From: Streptosporangium minutum
Lineage (GTDB): Bacteria > Actinomycetota > Actinomycetes > Streptosporangiales > Streptosporangiaceae
Direction of reading: 5' to 3'
Assembly (NCBI RefSeq): GCF_002149035.1
Contig: NZ_NGFP01000092.1
Span: 1-32,020 of the forward strand
DNA: 32,020 bases
Shown: positions 1 to 7,661 of the stretch, piece after piece
Position numbering within the stretch: position 1 is the stretch's first letter
Layout of the letters: each line of letters begins with the position of its first letter
Position numbers and translations under genes: made by a program
Notes under the pieces: model-generated
Database searches by the model: none
What the model was told of the DNA's origin: nothing
The model's input: only the letters and a program-made list of their open reading frames with translations

Positions 1-409
1 GTGGGGGCGGGTGGCCGGCCGGTATGGTCGACCGGGTGGTCAGCGGGCCCGCGTGACCTCGTCGGGAAGCTCCTTCGGCACCTCTTCGGTGGCGGCCAGG
101 AAGACCCACTTCTTGTAGGACCAGAAGCGGAACAGCGTGCCCAGGCCGATGCCGATCAGGTTGGCCACGTTGATGCTCAGCGGGTCGGTCAGCTCCAGGG
201 TGTAGTGGGGGCGGGTGGCCGGCCGGTATGGTCGACCGGGTGGTCAGCGGGCCCGCGTGACCTCGTCGGGAAGCTCCTTCGGCACCTCTTCGGTGGCGGC
301 CAGGAAGACCCACTTCTTGTAGGACCAGAAGCGGAACAGCGTGCCCAGGCCGATGCCGATCAGGTTGGCCACGTTGATGCTCAGCGGGTCGGTCAGCTCC
401 AGGGTGTAG
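1..409. repeat. 204-bp perfect tandem direct repeat at the window edge
   Basis: Bases 1-204 are repeated at 205-408 with no difference that I can find, and base 205 also equals base 409. The unit is a multiple of three. It covers the last third of the gtrA coding region and its downstream flank. At the junction, GGTGTAG is followed by TGGGGG instead of the coding continuation CGGGTG seen after 409. Because copy 1 starts at the first base of the window, further copies to the left cannot be excluded. It could be a recent duplication or an assembly-end artefact. Confidence 0.93.
40..204 (-). pseudogene. Duplicated C-terminal fragment of the GtrA gene
   Basis: This stretch repeats the last 54 codons and the stop codon of the neighbouring gtrA gene without its N-terminal part. 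It lies directly downstream of the intact gene and has no start or ribosome binding site of its own in the window. It arises from the 204-bp tandem duplication and is not expected to give a product. Confidence 0.8.
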
Positions 410-723
410 CGGGTGAAGCCGATGCAGAGCAGCCCGATCAGCAGGGCGACCCCGTTGAGCAGGAAGAACAGGAAATACTCCCGTGCGAGCCCGCTCTGCT
501 CCCGGTGCCGGTAGGTCCAGAAGCGGTTGCCGAAGTAGGCGAAGGTGGTCGCGACCACGGTGGCGATGACCTTGGAGGTCAGGGTGCCCCAGTGCAGGCC
601 GTACTGCAGGAGGTTGAAGCCGCCGATGTCGATGACGAAGGCGATCGCCCCGATGGTCCCGAACTTCGCCAGCTCGCGGATCAGACCGGAGAGCCGCTCG
701 TAGGCACCTCGCAGAAACTGCAC
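244..723 (-). CDS. GtrA family membrane protein
   Basis: Small multi-pass membrane protein of the GtrA family (159 aa from this start). The family is linked to moving or flipping lipid-linked sugars during cell-surface polysaccharide synthesis. Four hydrophobic segments are visible, with the family-typical pattern of a first helix after RELAKFGTIGA, the FGNRFWTYRH stretch, and the C-terminal FRFWSYKKWVF end. I chose the GTG at 723 because the protein then begins at QFLRGAYERL, as family members usually do, and AGGAG lies just upstream, although the spacing is short. The frame stays open to a TTG at 855, but that 44-residue extension is proline- and arginine-rich and looks non-coding. It is divergent from the lipoprotein gene. 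Its 3' third is duplicated downstream. Confidence 0.85.
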   Translation of the reverse strand: MQFLRGAYERLSGLIRELAKFGTIGAIAFVIDIGGFNLLQYGLHWGTLTSKVIATVVATTFAYFGNRFWTYRHREQSGLAREYFLFFLLNGVALLIGLLCIGFTRYTLELTDPLSINVANLIGIGLGTLFRFWSYKKWVFLAATEEVPKELPDEVTRAR

Positions 724-886
724 GTCTCCTGCACGGTCCTTTCCAAGTTGGCTGGGATCCGCCACTCGGGAGGACCTCGGACATTCTTCTGCCAGGCTAC
801 CGGGGACGCCCGGGACCCGCCTGCCGGTTGACCAGGTGTTGTGCATACCAGTCAACTAAGAATATTTCAACAAATGTCACGCCTTG

Positions 887-900
887 CCGGATAAATCCGG
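887..900. promoter_or_regulatory. 14-bp palindrome in divergent intergenic region
   Basis: CCGGATAAATCCGG is a perfect inverted repeat with 6-bp arms and a 2-bp centre. It lies in the relatively AT-rich space between gtrA (leftward) and the lipoprotein gene (rightward). It could be an operator for either promoter. No regulator is identified. Confidence 0.4.
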
Positions 901-926
901 GTATCTGACGTTACCCTGATCCGGTA

Positions 927-966
927 GATCGCAGGGAGGCTTCGGGGGAGTCCGTCCCCTGCGATC
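927..966. promoter_or_regulatory. 10-bp hairpin upstream of the lipoprotein gene
   Basis: GATCGCAGGG at 927-936 pairs perfectly with CCCTGCGATC at 957-966 around a 20-nt loop. It ends about 48 nt before the TTG start of the lipoprotein gene. It could be a leader hairpin or an operator; no U-run follows, so a classic terminator is less likely. Confidence 0.4.
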
Positions 967-1014
967 GGTCAGACGGATCGCCGCACGCGACGGCCACGAC
1001 CACGGGACCACTCC

Positions 1015-1959
1015 TTGCCCCGCCGACTCCTCGCCCTGCTCCTCGGCCTGTCCGTGACGGCCGGCTGCGGCGCGCGGGCCGCCGGGCAGGACATACCCCG
1101 TGAGCCCGTGTCCCCGCCGAGGACGTCCGTCCGCGCGGTCGAGCCCGCCGAGGCGGCCCAGGCGTTCACGCTGCTGGACCGGCTCGACGACGCCTGGCGG
1201 AAGCGGGACTGCCGGACCGTCGGGAAGCTCACCACCTGGGCGGAGAATACGCTGGGCGGCCGTGCCTGCGAGGCAACCCGGAACGGCCGCCCAGCCCCCG
1301 CCCGGAAGGGATACTCCGACGCGGAGTTCTTCCTGCCGGCCACGGCCGGCGCGGACCGCTGGTTCGTCGCCCTGGCCCGCAGACCCCGCCCGGCCTACTT
1401 CCTGTTCGTCCACGAGGGCGACGGCTGGAGGCTCGCCGCCGGACCCGTCCCGGTCAAGGGCGAGCCGCGCGAGCCGGCGGGAGGCGCGGTGCCCGCCGAG
1501 GACCCCGGCGCCGGGGTGGGGGCGCGCCTGGCCCCGCAGCGCTACCTGACCTACCTGACCGACCCCGCCGGGGTGAGCGGGGTGACCTTCCCCAAGGGGG
1601 ACGCCGCCAGGGAGCTGTTCGACGAGCTGGTCCGGCGGCCCCGGAAGGTGCGGCCCGACCGCCTCACCTCCGACGTCCGGCTGCTCGTCGGACCGCAGCG
1701 GGCGCTGCCGCTGCCCGGCGGGGGCGCGCTGGTCATCCATGCCCTGGAGATCGAACACCGGCAGAGGGCCGGGCCGGGCCGCTCCTCGCTGAGCCACCCG
1801 ATCTACGGCAGGGACGAGCTGCGCGGGTTCACCGGGAAGGGCCGGGCCGCCAGGCTGACCGGCACCGAGATCGTGCTCGTCGTCACCGAGGTGACCGGCG
1901 GCGCCAAGGTCTCCACGGTCGCCGCGCGCCGCTCCCTGGCCGCCCTCACCACCGGCTGA
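1015..1959 (+). CDS. Putative secreted lipoprotein, function unknown
   Basis: 314 aa starting at TTG. The N-terminus has twin arginines, a short hydrophobic core (LLALLLGLS) and a cysteine after VTAG, which resembles a lipoprotein signal peptide, with Cys at about residue 18. The mature part is soluble and rich in Arg, Pro and Ala. It contains a region after residue 45 (LLDRLDDAWRKRDC) like the helical starts of some actinomycete hypothetical lipoproteins. I recognise no catalytic motif. The frame can be extended upstream, but the extra residues are arginine/proline-rich and would bury the signal peptide. It precedes purK on the same strand by 36 bp, though purK seems to have its own promoter. 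It probably resides on the outer face of the membrane. Confidence 0.7.
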   Translation: MPRRLLALLLGLSVTAGCGARAAGQDIPREPVSPPRTSVRAVEPAEAAQAFTLLDRLDDAWRKRDCRTVGKLTTWAENTLGGRACEATRNGRPAPARKGYSDAEFFLPATAGADRWFVALARRPRPAYFLFVHEGDGWRLAAGPVPVKGEPREPAGGAVPAEDPGAGVGARLAPQRYLTYLTDPAGVSGVTFPKGDAARELFDELVRRPRKVRPDRLTSDVRLLVGPQRALPLPGGGALVIHALEIEHRQRAGPGRSSLSHPIYGRDELRGFTGKGRAARLTGTEIVLVVTEVTGGAKVSTVAARRSLAALTTG

Positions 1960-1981
1960 CCTCCCACAGGCCGGGGCCCGG

Positions 1982-1987
1982 TAAACT
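1982..1987 (+). promoter_or_regulatory. -10 box of a probable leaderless purK promoter
   Basis: TAAACT fits the actinomycete TANNNT -10 consensus and ends 8 nt before the purK GTG, so transcription would begin at or next to the start codon. There is no Shine-Dalgarno sequence before the GTG. A CTGACC about 19 nt upstream could serve as a weak -35. Confidence 0.5.
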
Positions 1988-1995
1988 CGACCGCC

Positions 1996-3153
1996 GTGAG
2001 CAGCCCTTCTTTGGCAAGTCCCATCGGACCCGTCGTCGGCGTGATCGGAGCGGGCCAGCTGGCCCGGATGATCCAGCAGGCGGCCATCGCCCTCGGCGTG
2101 GAGTTGCGGGTGCTGGCCAACGCGCCGGACGAGAGCGCCGCCCGGGTGATCGTCGACGTCCACCTGGGCGACTACCGCAACCTGGCGGACCTGCGTGACT
2201 TCGCCAAGGGGTGCGACGCGCTCACCTTCGACCACGAGCACGTGCCCACCGAGCACATCCGCGCGCTGGCCGGGGACGGCTCCGCCGTGCACCCCGGTGC
2301 CGACGCCCTCGTGCACGCCCAGGACAAGGCCGTGATGCGCGAGCGGCTGACCGCGATCGGCGTCCCGTGCCCGCCCTGGCGGCGGATCGCCACGGCCGCC
2401 GACGTCGAGGAGTTCGCGGCGGAGAACGGCTGGCCGGTCGTGCTCAAGGCGGTGCGCGGCGGCTACGACGGGCGCGGCGTCTGGATCTGCCGATCCGCCG
2501 AGGACGCGGCGGAGGTCCTAGCGAGCGGGGTGCCGCTGATGGCCGAGGCGTTCGTGCCCTTCGAGCGCGAGCTGGCCGTCCTGGTCGCCCGCTCGCCGCA
2601 CGGGCAGGGCGTCAGCTACCCGGTCGTGGAGACCGTCCAGCGCGACGGCATCTGCGTCGAGGTGATCGCCCCCGCCCCGGGGCTCGACCCCGAGCAGGCC
2701 GCGGCGGCCCAGCGGATCGCCCTGACGATCGCCCACGAGCTGGGGGTGAGCGGGCTGCTGGCGGTGGAGATGTTCGCCACCGCCTCCGGGCTGGTGGTGA
2801 ACGAGCTGGCCATGCGCCCGCACAACAGCGGACACTGGACCATCGACGGCGCACGCACCTCCCAGTTCGAGCAGCACCTGCGCGCCGTGCTCGACCTCCC
2901 GCTCGGCTCGCCCTCGCTGACCGCTCCGGTCGTGGTGATGGCCAACCTCCTGGGCGGCGACGACCCCGACGTCTTCTCCCGCTACGAGCACGTGATGGCG
3001 CACGACCCGGGGATCAAGGTCCACTTCTACGGCAAGGAAGTACGGCCCGGCCGCAAGATCGGCCACGTCACCGCCCTCGGCACCGACCTGGACGAGGTCC
3101 GGGCCCGTGCCCGGCACGCCGCCGTCTACCTCACCGAGGGCGTCTACACATGA
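1996..3153 (+). CDS. purK: 5-(carboxyamino)imidazole ribonucleotide synthase
   Basis: PurK (385 aa) uses ATP and bicarbonate to convert AIR to N5-CAIR in purine synthesis; the next gene, purE, takes the product on. It is a cytosolic ATP-grasp enzyme. Visible hallmarks are the N-terminal [13 protein letters not shown] nucleotide-binding turn, DHEHVP, the ATP-grasp segment around residues 150-165 ([15 protein letters not shown]), and the C-terminal [17 protein letters not shown] signature. The length matches the family. The GTG start at 1996 follows a -10-like hexamer by 8 nt and lacks a ribosome binding site, which suggests a leaderless message. purE follows 67 bp downstream with a good ribosome binding site, so the two are probably one operon. 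Confidence 0.97.
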   Translation: MSSPSLASPIGPVVGVIGAGQLARMIQQAAIALGVELRVLANAPDESAARVIVDVHLGDYRNLADLRDFAKGCDALTFDHEHVPTEHIRALAGDGSAVHPGADALVHAQDKAVMRERLTAIGVPCPPWRRIATAADVEEFAAENGWPVVLKAVRGGYDGRGVWICRSAEDAAEVLASGVPLMAEAFVPFERELAVLVARSPHGQGVSYPVVETVQRDGICVEVIAPAPGLDPEQAAAAQRIALTIAHELGVSGLLAVEMFATASGLVVNELAMRPHNSGHWTIDGARTSQFEQHLRAVLDLPLGSPSLTAPVVVMANLLGGDDPDVFSRYEHVMAHDPGIKVHFYGKEVRPGRKIGHVTALGTDLDEVRARARHAAVYLTEGVYT

Positions 3154-3220
3154 GCCGCCCGACCGGCGGGCACGGCAGCACTGCGAACACGGTCCACGGG
3201 CCGCGATACGAGGAGAACGC

Positions 3221-3724
3221 ATGACCACCGTCGGCATCGTCATGGGCAGCGACTCCGACTGGCCGGTGATGAGACTCGCCGCCGAGGCGCTGGCCGAGTT
3301 CGGCGTCGCGTTCGAGGCGGACGTGGTCTCGGCGCACCGCATGCCCGAGGAGATGATCGCCTACGGCGCGCAGGCGGCCGGACGGGGCCTCAAGGTGATC
3401 ATCGCGGGGGCCGGGGGAGCCGCCCACCTGCCCGGCATGCTCGCCTCGGTGACCCCCCTGCCGGTGATCGGCGTCCCGGTCCCGCTGAAGTATCTCGACG
3501 GCATGGACTCCCTGCTCTCGATCGTCCAGATGCCCGCCGGGGTCCCGGTCGCGACCGTCGCCGTCGGCGGCGCCCGCAACGCGGGCCTGCTGGCCGTGCG
3601 CATCCTCGCCGCCGCCGACGAGGACCTGCGGGCCCGGATGGTGGAGTTCCAGGCGTCCCTCAAGGAGCAGGCCCACGCCAAGGGCGCCAAGCTCCGCGCC
3701 GAGGCCGCTCAGCTCGGCGGCTGA
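3221..3724 (+). CDS. purE: N5-carboxyaminoimidazole ribonucleotide mutase
   Basis: PurE class I (167 aa) isomerises N5-CAIR to CAIR. The [13 protein letters not shown] start, the SAHRMPEEM segment and the [14 protein letters not shown] loop that form the active site are all present and uninterrupted. The ATG at 3221 has GAGGAGA about 5 nt upstream and yields the usual family length; an in-frame upstream extension to 3107 lies inside the end of purK and is rejected. A hairpin terminator follows. Confidence 0.97.
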   Translation: MTTVGIVMGSDSDWPVMRLAAEALAEFGVAFEADVVSAHRMPEEMIAYGAQAAGRGLKVIIAGAGGAAHLPGMLASVTPLPVIGVPVPLKYLDGMDSLLSIVQMPAGVPVATVAVGGARNAGLLAVRILAAADEDLRARMVEFQASLKEQAHAKGAKLRAEAAQLGG

Positions 3725-3730
3725 GCCGTA

Positions 3731-3777
3731 CGCCTCCGGACGGCGGGACCTCCCGGACCCGCCGGGCGGTGGAGGCG
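3731..3777 (+). terminator. Two-step hairpin after purE
   Basis: Outer arms CGCCTCC (3731-3737) and GGAGGCG (3771-3777) enclose inner arms CGGCGGG (3741-3747) and CCCGCCG (3758-3764). It starts 7 nt after the purE stop and lacks a strong U-tract, as is common in high-GC actinomycetes. It probably ends the purKE transcript. Confidence 0.6.
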
Positions 3778-3781
3778 CCCG

Positions 3782-3964
3782 ATGAGCCGGACGATGATCG
3801 ACCTGGATGACGACCTGCTGGCCGAGGCGTTGGGGACCGGCACGAAGAAGGAGACGGTCCCCGACGCTTCTGTGCGAAGTGCTGGAGAATCGGCGCTGGC
3901 GCTGGCCCGGCTGCGCGCCGCGGCCTCCACTGACGCGAATCCACGTGGCGTAGCAGCCGCGAAA
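3782..3964 (+). pseudogene. VapB-type antitoxin remnant, no toxin partner
   Basis: The first 27 or so residues (MSRTMIDLDDDLLAEALG followed by TKKETV) match the ribbon-helix-helix start of VapB antitoxins. After KETVPDA the reading frame shifts. The +1 frame would continue as LCEVLENRR, the expected helix, and then the original frame resumes at ALALARLRAAAS. So two compensating indels have replaced about eight residues. Beyond this point the sequence no longer resembles an antitoxin C-terminus, the frame runs through a terminator hairpin, and no PIN-domain vapC follows. I infer a decayed toxin-antitoxin locus. The end coordinate is approximate. Confidence 0.6.
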
Positions 3965-3989
3965 CCGGCAGGCCAGGTGGCCTGCCGGT
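3964..3989. terminator. 11-bp perfect hairpin, bidirectional terminator
   Basis: ACCGGCAGGCC and GGCCTGCCGGT pair perfectly around the loop AGGT. It sits 13 bp from the stop of the leftward membrane-protein gene and downstream of the rightward VapB remnant. It is a strong candidate terminator for the leftward gene and possibly for both directions. Confidence 0.7.
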
Positions 3990-4001
3990 CAGTGCGCTTC
4001 C

Positions 4002-4610
4002 TCATACCAGGGTCGGGATGGGCTCGGTGGCCGAGAGAACCGGACGGGAGGCGGTCGAGGTGGGTCGGTGGGAGATGGAGGCGAAGGAGACGAGCATGAG
4101 GATGGCGCCGAGCGGGATGAGGTCCTTGTCGATGTTCGGCATGATGAGGTCGCACAGGACCAGGAAGGGCGTCCACACCTTGATCCGGCGCATGACGGCG
4201 AGCTGGACGACGAGAGCGAACTGGCCGGCGTAGAAGAGGTACGGGCCGATGTCGTAGGCCGCGAGGGTGACCCCCGGGGCGTCGCGGATCTCACGGGTGA
4301 GAAGGCTCATGCTCAGGTTGTCGACGGACAGCAGTCCAGCCACGACGTCGATGATGAACTGCGTGGTCAGAGCGAGGGCGCCGGCGGTGGCGATCACTGC
4401 GATCACAGTGGACAGGGCGTTGCCTCCTGCCATCCGGCGCATCTGCCAGAAGATGTACACGAACAGCCCCATCGCCGCGATGAAGGCCAGATGGCCGGTG
4501 GTCCAGGCGAGACCGGGGCCACGACTGCCGTCGAGCCCGTCGAGAATCCGGATCACGCCGTAGGCGAGGGTGAGCAGCGGGGCGGCAATGAAGGCGATGC
4601 GCGGGTTCAT
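4002..4610 (-). CDS. Hypothetical multi-pass membrane protein
   Basis: 202 aa with about five hydrophobic segments (roughly residues 5-24, 37-56, 66-92, 120-143 and 147-178) and a short hydrophilic tail. I recognise no family with confidence; the pattern resembles small actinomycete integral membrane proteins of unknown role. The ATG at 4610 has AAGGAG 6 nt upstream, which fixes the start. It lies downstream of a response regulator gene on the same strand, separated by 208 bp that contain a structured element, so it may be controlled by that system or have its own promoter. Confidence 0.8.
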   Translation of the reverse strand: MNPRIAFIAAPLLTLAYGVIRILDGLDGSRGPGLAWTTGHLAFIAAMGLFVYIFWQMRRMAGGNALSTVIAVIATAGALALTTQFIIDVVAGLLSVDNLSMSLLTREIRDAPGVTLAAYDIGPYLFYAGQFALVVQLAVMRRIKVWTPFLVLCDLIMPNIDKDLIPLGAILMLVSFASISHRPTSTASRPVLSATEPIPTLV

Positions 4611-4673
4611 CCGGGGCTCCTTGGCAGGGGGTGCTTACGCCCTTAATCCTGGATTTTCACCCGCCGGATGTAA

Positions 4674-4737
4674 TCGCCGACGGGAGCGATCTCTGCCATC
4701 CCTCTCACGAGGGAACAGGCATCCCTCCTGTCGGCGA
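4674..4737 (-). other. Nested stem-loop between response regulator and membrane-protein gene
   Basis: Read leftward, TCGCCGAC (4737-4730) pairs with GTCGGCGA (4681-4674). Inside are TGCC/GGCA and then CCCTC/GAGGG (4713-4709 with 4704-4700) around a 4-nt loop. It lies about 80 nt after the response regulator stop and about 65 nt before the start of the membrane-protein gene. It could be a terminator, a leader regulatory RNA or an mRNA processing site. I cannot match it to a known riboswitch class. Confidence 0.45.
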
Positions 4738-4818
4738 GGTCTCCGGGGCCGAGGAACGCGGTGCCCGGCGGCGGCATCACCGTAAGCGCCGTGCTGCCCG
4801 CAGGCGGGTACGACATCA

Positions 4819-5463
4819 TCAGCGTTTGAGGTAGGCCAGGACGGCCAGGACGCGGCGGTTGTCGTCCGTCGAAGGGGCGATCTGCAGCTTGCCGAAGATG
4901 CTCGCGGTGTGTTTGGCGACCGCGCTCTCGCTGAAGTGCAGGGCCGCGGCGATGGCGACGTTGGACCTGCCCTCGGCCATCATCTCGAGCACGTCGAGCT
5001 CACGCGGAGTCAAACTGTCGATCATGCCGCGTGCCCGGCTGCGGGACAGCAGTTTGGTGATGACCTGCGGGTCCATCACCGTGCCGCCCGCCGCGACCCG
5101 GCGTACCGCGTCGATGAACTGCTCGGTGTTGGTGACCCGGTCCTTCAGCAGGTAACCGACGGCGCCGTCACCGCCTGCCAGCAGCTCGTTGGCATACAGC
5201 TGGTCGACGTACTGGGAGAGCACCAGGATGGGCAGTCCAGGACGCCGGCGGCGGGCCTCGAGTGCGGCCTGCAGGCCCTCGTCGGTGAAGGTGGGCGGCA
5301 GCCGGATGTCGACCACTGCGACGTCCGGCTTGTCCTCCAGCAGCGCGCGCAGCAGGGACGGGCCGTTGTCGACCGACGCCACCACCTCGCAGCCGTGTTC
5401 GCGCAGGGTCCTGGTCAGCCCGTCCCTCAGCAGGAAGAGGTCTTCGGCGAGGACAACACGCAC
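4819..5463 (-). CDS. LuxR/NarL-family response regulator
   Basis: 214 aa. The receiver domain is N-terminal with acidic residues E7 and D8, phospho-acceptor D52 (VAVVDIRLPP) and the conserved lysine in LLKD. The C-terminal LuxR helix-turn-helix begins at about residue 148 (DSLTPRELDVLEMMAEG, then NVAIAAALHFSESAVAKH). It is a DNA-binding transcription factor activated by the adjacent kinase. The GTG start at 5463 lies inside the kinase gene, a 37-bp overlap that indicates translational coupling. Length is normal for NarL-type regulators. Confidence 0.95.
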   Translation of the reverse strand: MRVVLAEDLFLLRDGLTRTLREHGCEVVASVDNGPSLLRALLEDKPDVAVVDIRLPPTFTDEGLQAALEARRRRPGLPILVLSQYVDQLYANELLAGGDGAVGYLLKDRVTNTEQFIDAVRRVAAGGTVMDPQVITKLLSRSRARGMIDSLTPRELDVLEMMAEGRSNVAIAAALHFSESAVAKHTASIFGKLQIAPSTDDNRRVLAVLAYLKR

Positions 5464-6683
5464 GGAATCTCCATGGTCGCAGTGGTCGGCCCGCCGGGCG
5501 GGCTGTCCAGGGTGAGAACGCCGTCGAAGGACTCCAGCCGGCGCTGCAGTCCGCGCAGCCCGCTCCCCTTCGCGGGGTCGGCGCCGCCGCGGCCGTCGTC
5601 GGTGACGCTGACGCGCAGCCGCAGTCCGTCATGGTCGAGAACGATGCCCACCTCTCGCGCGCCGGCGTGCTTGGCGGCGTTGGCGAGGGTCTCACCGACC
5701 ACGAAGTAGGCGGCCGACTCGACCGGTGCGGGCAGGCGGCCGGCCAGCCGTACATCGACGTGGACGTCGAGGAAGCTGTCGAGCGCCAGCGACCTGACGG
5801 CGTCGCCGAGACCCCGGTCGGCGAGGACCGGCGGATGGATGCCGTGCACCAGGTTGCGCAGGTCCTCCAGCGCCCGCGCCGAGGCCTCCCCCACCTCCAG
5901 CAGCAGCCCGCGGGCGGCCGCCGGGTCGCTGTCCAGGAGCCGGGTGGCGCTGTCCAGGGTCATGCCGAGAGCGACGAGCCGGGCCTGGGCGCCGTCGTGC
6001 AGATCACGTTCGATGCGCCTCAGTTCGGCCGCCTGCACGTCGAGCACCCGCGCCCGGGTGTCGGTCAGCTGGGTGATCCGCCGGGTGAGCTCCGTACGGC
6101 GCGGCGCCGACAGTAGCAGCCGGGTCCAGCGGCCGTGCAAGCGCAGGATCCCCGGGGCCATCGAGACCCCGGCGACCATGAAGCCCACACCCAGCGCGAG
6201 GGCCGCCAGCATGGTCGGCGTGCTGGACACCGGGACGAACGCGTACCAGTTGCCGGGGCCGAGGTGCCGCCAGACGAAGGGTTGCACCAGTGTGCCGAAC
6301 GCGCCGTACCAGAGGAGCATGAGCGGAACCGCGACGAGGAACCCCCCGGCCCACGGCTCCAGCCAGGCCCAGACCAGATCCCGCCAGAACCCTTCGTCGG
6401 CGAGAATCCCACCCGCTCTTTTGCTCCTGCTCCCGGAGGATTCGGCGCCGAGCGGCTCAGGGGGGCTGATCCGCGTCCCCGTCCATCGGGCGGCGCGGGC
6501 GCGCGAGCGGTCCGACAGCGCCCGCAGCGCCGTCGCGGCGGGCACGAGCAGCCGTAGACCGGCACCGATCGGCAGGAGCAGGAGAGCCAGGACGACGAGC
6601 GAGCCGACCGCGGACACCGCCACCGCGAGCAGCCCCGCCAGCTGGCAGCGCCCCACGGCCACCAGCGCCCTCTTCAATCTCAT
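5427..6683 (-). CDS. Membrane sensor histidine kinase (HisKA_3 type)
   Basis: 418 aa. Two N-terminal hydrophobic stretches (about residues 15-50) and two more at about 112-133 and 155-180 make a membrane sensor part with little extracytoplasmic sequence. The dimerisation and phosphorylation site follows, with H229 in ELRRIERDLHDGAQ, then a HATPase region with the N box (ETLANAAKHA) and G boxes (DDGRGG, GSGLRGLQRR). It phosphorylates the LuxR-type regulator encoded next. It starts within the last codons of the CPBP protease gene (4-bp ATGA overlap), so protease, kinase and regulator form one operon. Confidence 0.94.
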   Translation of the reverse strand: MRLKRALVAVGRCQLAGLLAVAVSAVGSLVVLALLLLPIGAGLRLLVPAATALRALSDRSRARAARWTGTRISPPEPLGAESSGSRSKRAGGILADEGFWRDLVWAWLEPWAGGFLVAVPLMLLWYGAFGTLVQPFVWRHLGPGNWYAFVPVSSTPTMLAALALGVGFMVAGVSMAPGILRLHGRWTRLLLSAPRRTELTRRITQLTDTRARVLDVQAAELRRIERDLHDGAQARLVALGMTLDSATRLLDSDPAAARGLLLEVGEASARALEDLRNLVHGIHPPVLADRGLGDAVRSLALDSFLDVHVDVRLAGRLPAPVESAAYFVVGETLANAAKHAGAREVGIVLDHDGLRLRVSVTDDGRGGADPAKGSGLRGLQRRLESFDGVLTLDSPPGGPTTATMEIPCVLSSPKTSSC

Positions 6684-7456
6684 CGGAGGTGGATTCTAAC
6701 CGGTGCCTTCCACGCCCACAGCAGCGCCGCCAGCAGGCACGACGCGCCGAACAGCGCCATCGGCGCGACCGCCCCGCTCTCCTCGTCCATGAACAGCAAC
6801 AGGCCGAGGTTGATCAGCGCATGGAAGCCGCCGGTCAGCAGCAGCCGGTGGCTGCGCACCCGCTCCAGCGCCAGGCCCATCACGACCGATATCGACACCG
6901 TCGCCACCAGGAACGCGGCCGCGTATGCGGGCGGCCGACCGAACACCGGCACGTGCCACAGCCCCCACAGCAGTCCCACCACGATCGGCACCGTCAGCGG
7001 GCCGAACCGGCGGCGCAGCAGCGGCTGCAGCAGGCAGCGCCAGCCGATCTCCTCGGCGCACGCGCCGATCAGCTGCGCGGCCACGATCAGCGCGAACGGA
7101 CTGCGCAGCGTCTCCGGCCCAGTGAACCGGGCATCGCCGGTGAGCAGGCCGTAGCCGCCGGCGCAGAGCGCGACGATCAGCGGAGCCGTGGCGAGCAGCA
7201 GCAACCCGTAACCGTCCAACGTCCCGGCCCGGCCCCCGGCACCGGCGAGGGCCGACCGGGCGAGCCTCGGCCACCACAGGGCGACCGCCCCCACCGCCAG
7301 GGCCGGCCCGAACTGGGTCAGCTGGATGACCTCGCCAGGGATCGGCGTGACGGCCTGTGCCGCGCCCAACACGCCGGAGGCCACAAGGGCGACGGCGACG
7401 AACACCCCCGCAGGCGCCAGGACGTCGAAGGGCTTTTCCGTTTCTGTCTTCAACAT
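6680..7456 (-). CDS. CPBP family intramembrane metalloprotease
   Basis: 258 aa with about seven or eight hydrophobic segments. The CPBP (Abi/CAAX-protease-like) signature motifs are visible: EEIGWR at 135-140, the second-motif histidine in GLWHVPVFG (H168), and the third in GGFHALINLG. These residues should form the membrane-embedded metal site. It is the first gene of an operon with a histidine kinase (4-bp overlap) and a response regulator. The coupling suggests that the protease either feeds a signal to the kinase or is the output the system controls; the substrate is unknown. Confidence 0.92.
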   Translation of the reverse strand: MLKTETEKPFDVLAPAGVFVAVALVASGVLGAAQAVTPIPGEVIQLTQFGPALAVGAVALWWPRLARSALAGAGGRAGTLDGYGLLLLATAPLIVALCAGGYGLLTGDARFTGPETLRSPFALIVAAQLIGACAEEIGWRCLLQPLLRRRFGPLTVPIVVGLLWGLWHVPVFGRPPAYAAAFLVATVSISVVMGLALERVRSHRLLLTGGFHALINLGLLLFMDEESGAVAPMALFGASCLLAALLWAWKAPVRIHLR

Positions 7457-7661
7457 GTCATCGAGGATTCCGCCTGATCAGATCCCGATCACTGCACCTG
7501 TCAACCGGGCAGGGGTGGATCCAGGTACACCCCCGCACCTCGAACCTTGGGCTTGACCAGCGGATTCATGTCGGCGACCAGGTCATTGCCGACGCCTGCG
7601 CTGCCCGGACCCTCGGCCGTCCCATTGTGATCTTGTTCGAAATCGATCGTTTCAGGAGCGG

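Noticed and set aside
1-831. 276-codon open frame on the plus strand across the tandem repeat
   Set aside because: It is antisense to gtrA; the repeat unit is a multiple of three and keeps it open. The translation has no recognisable domain.
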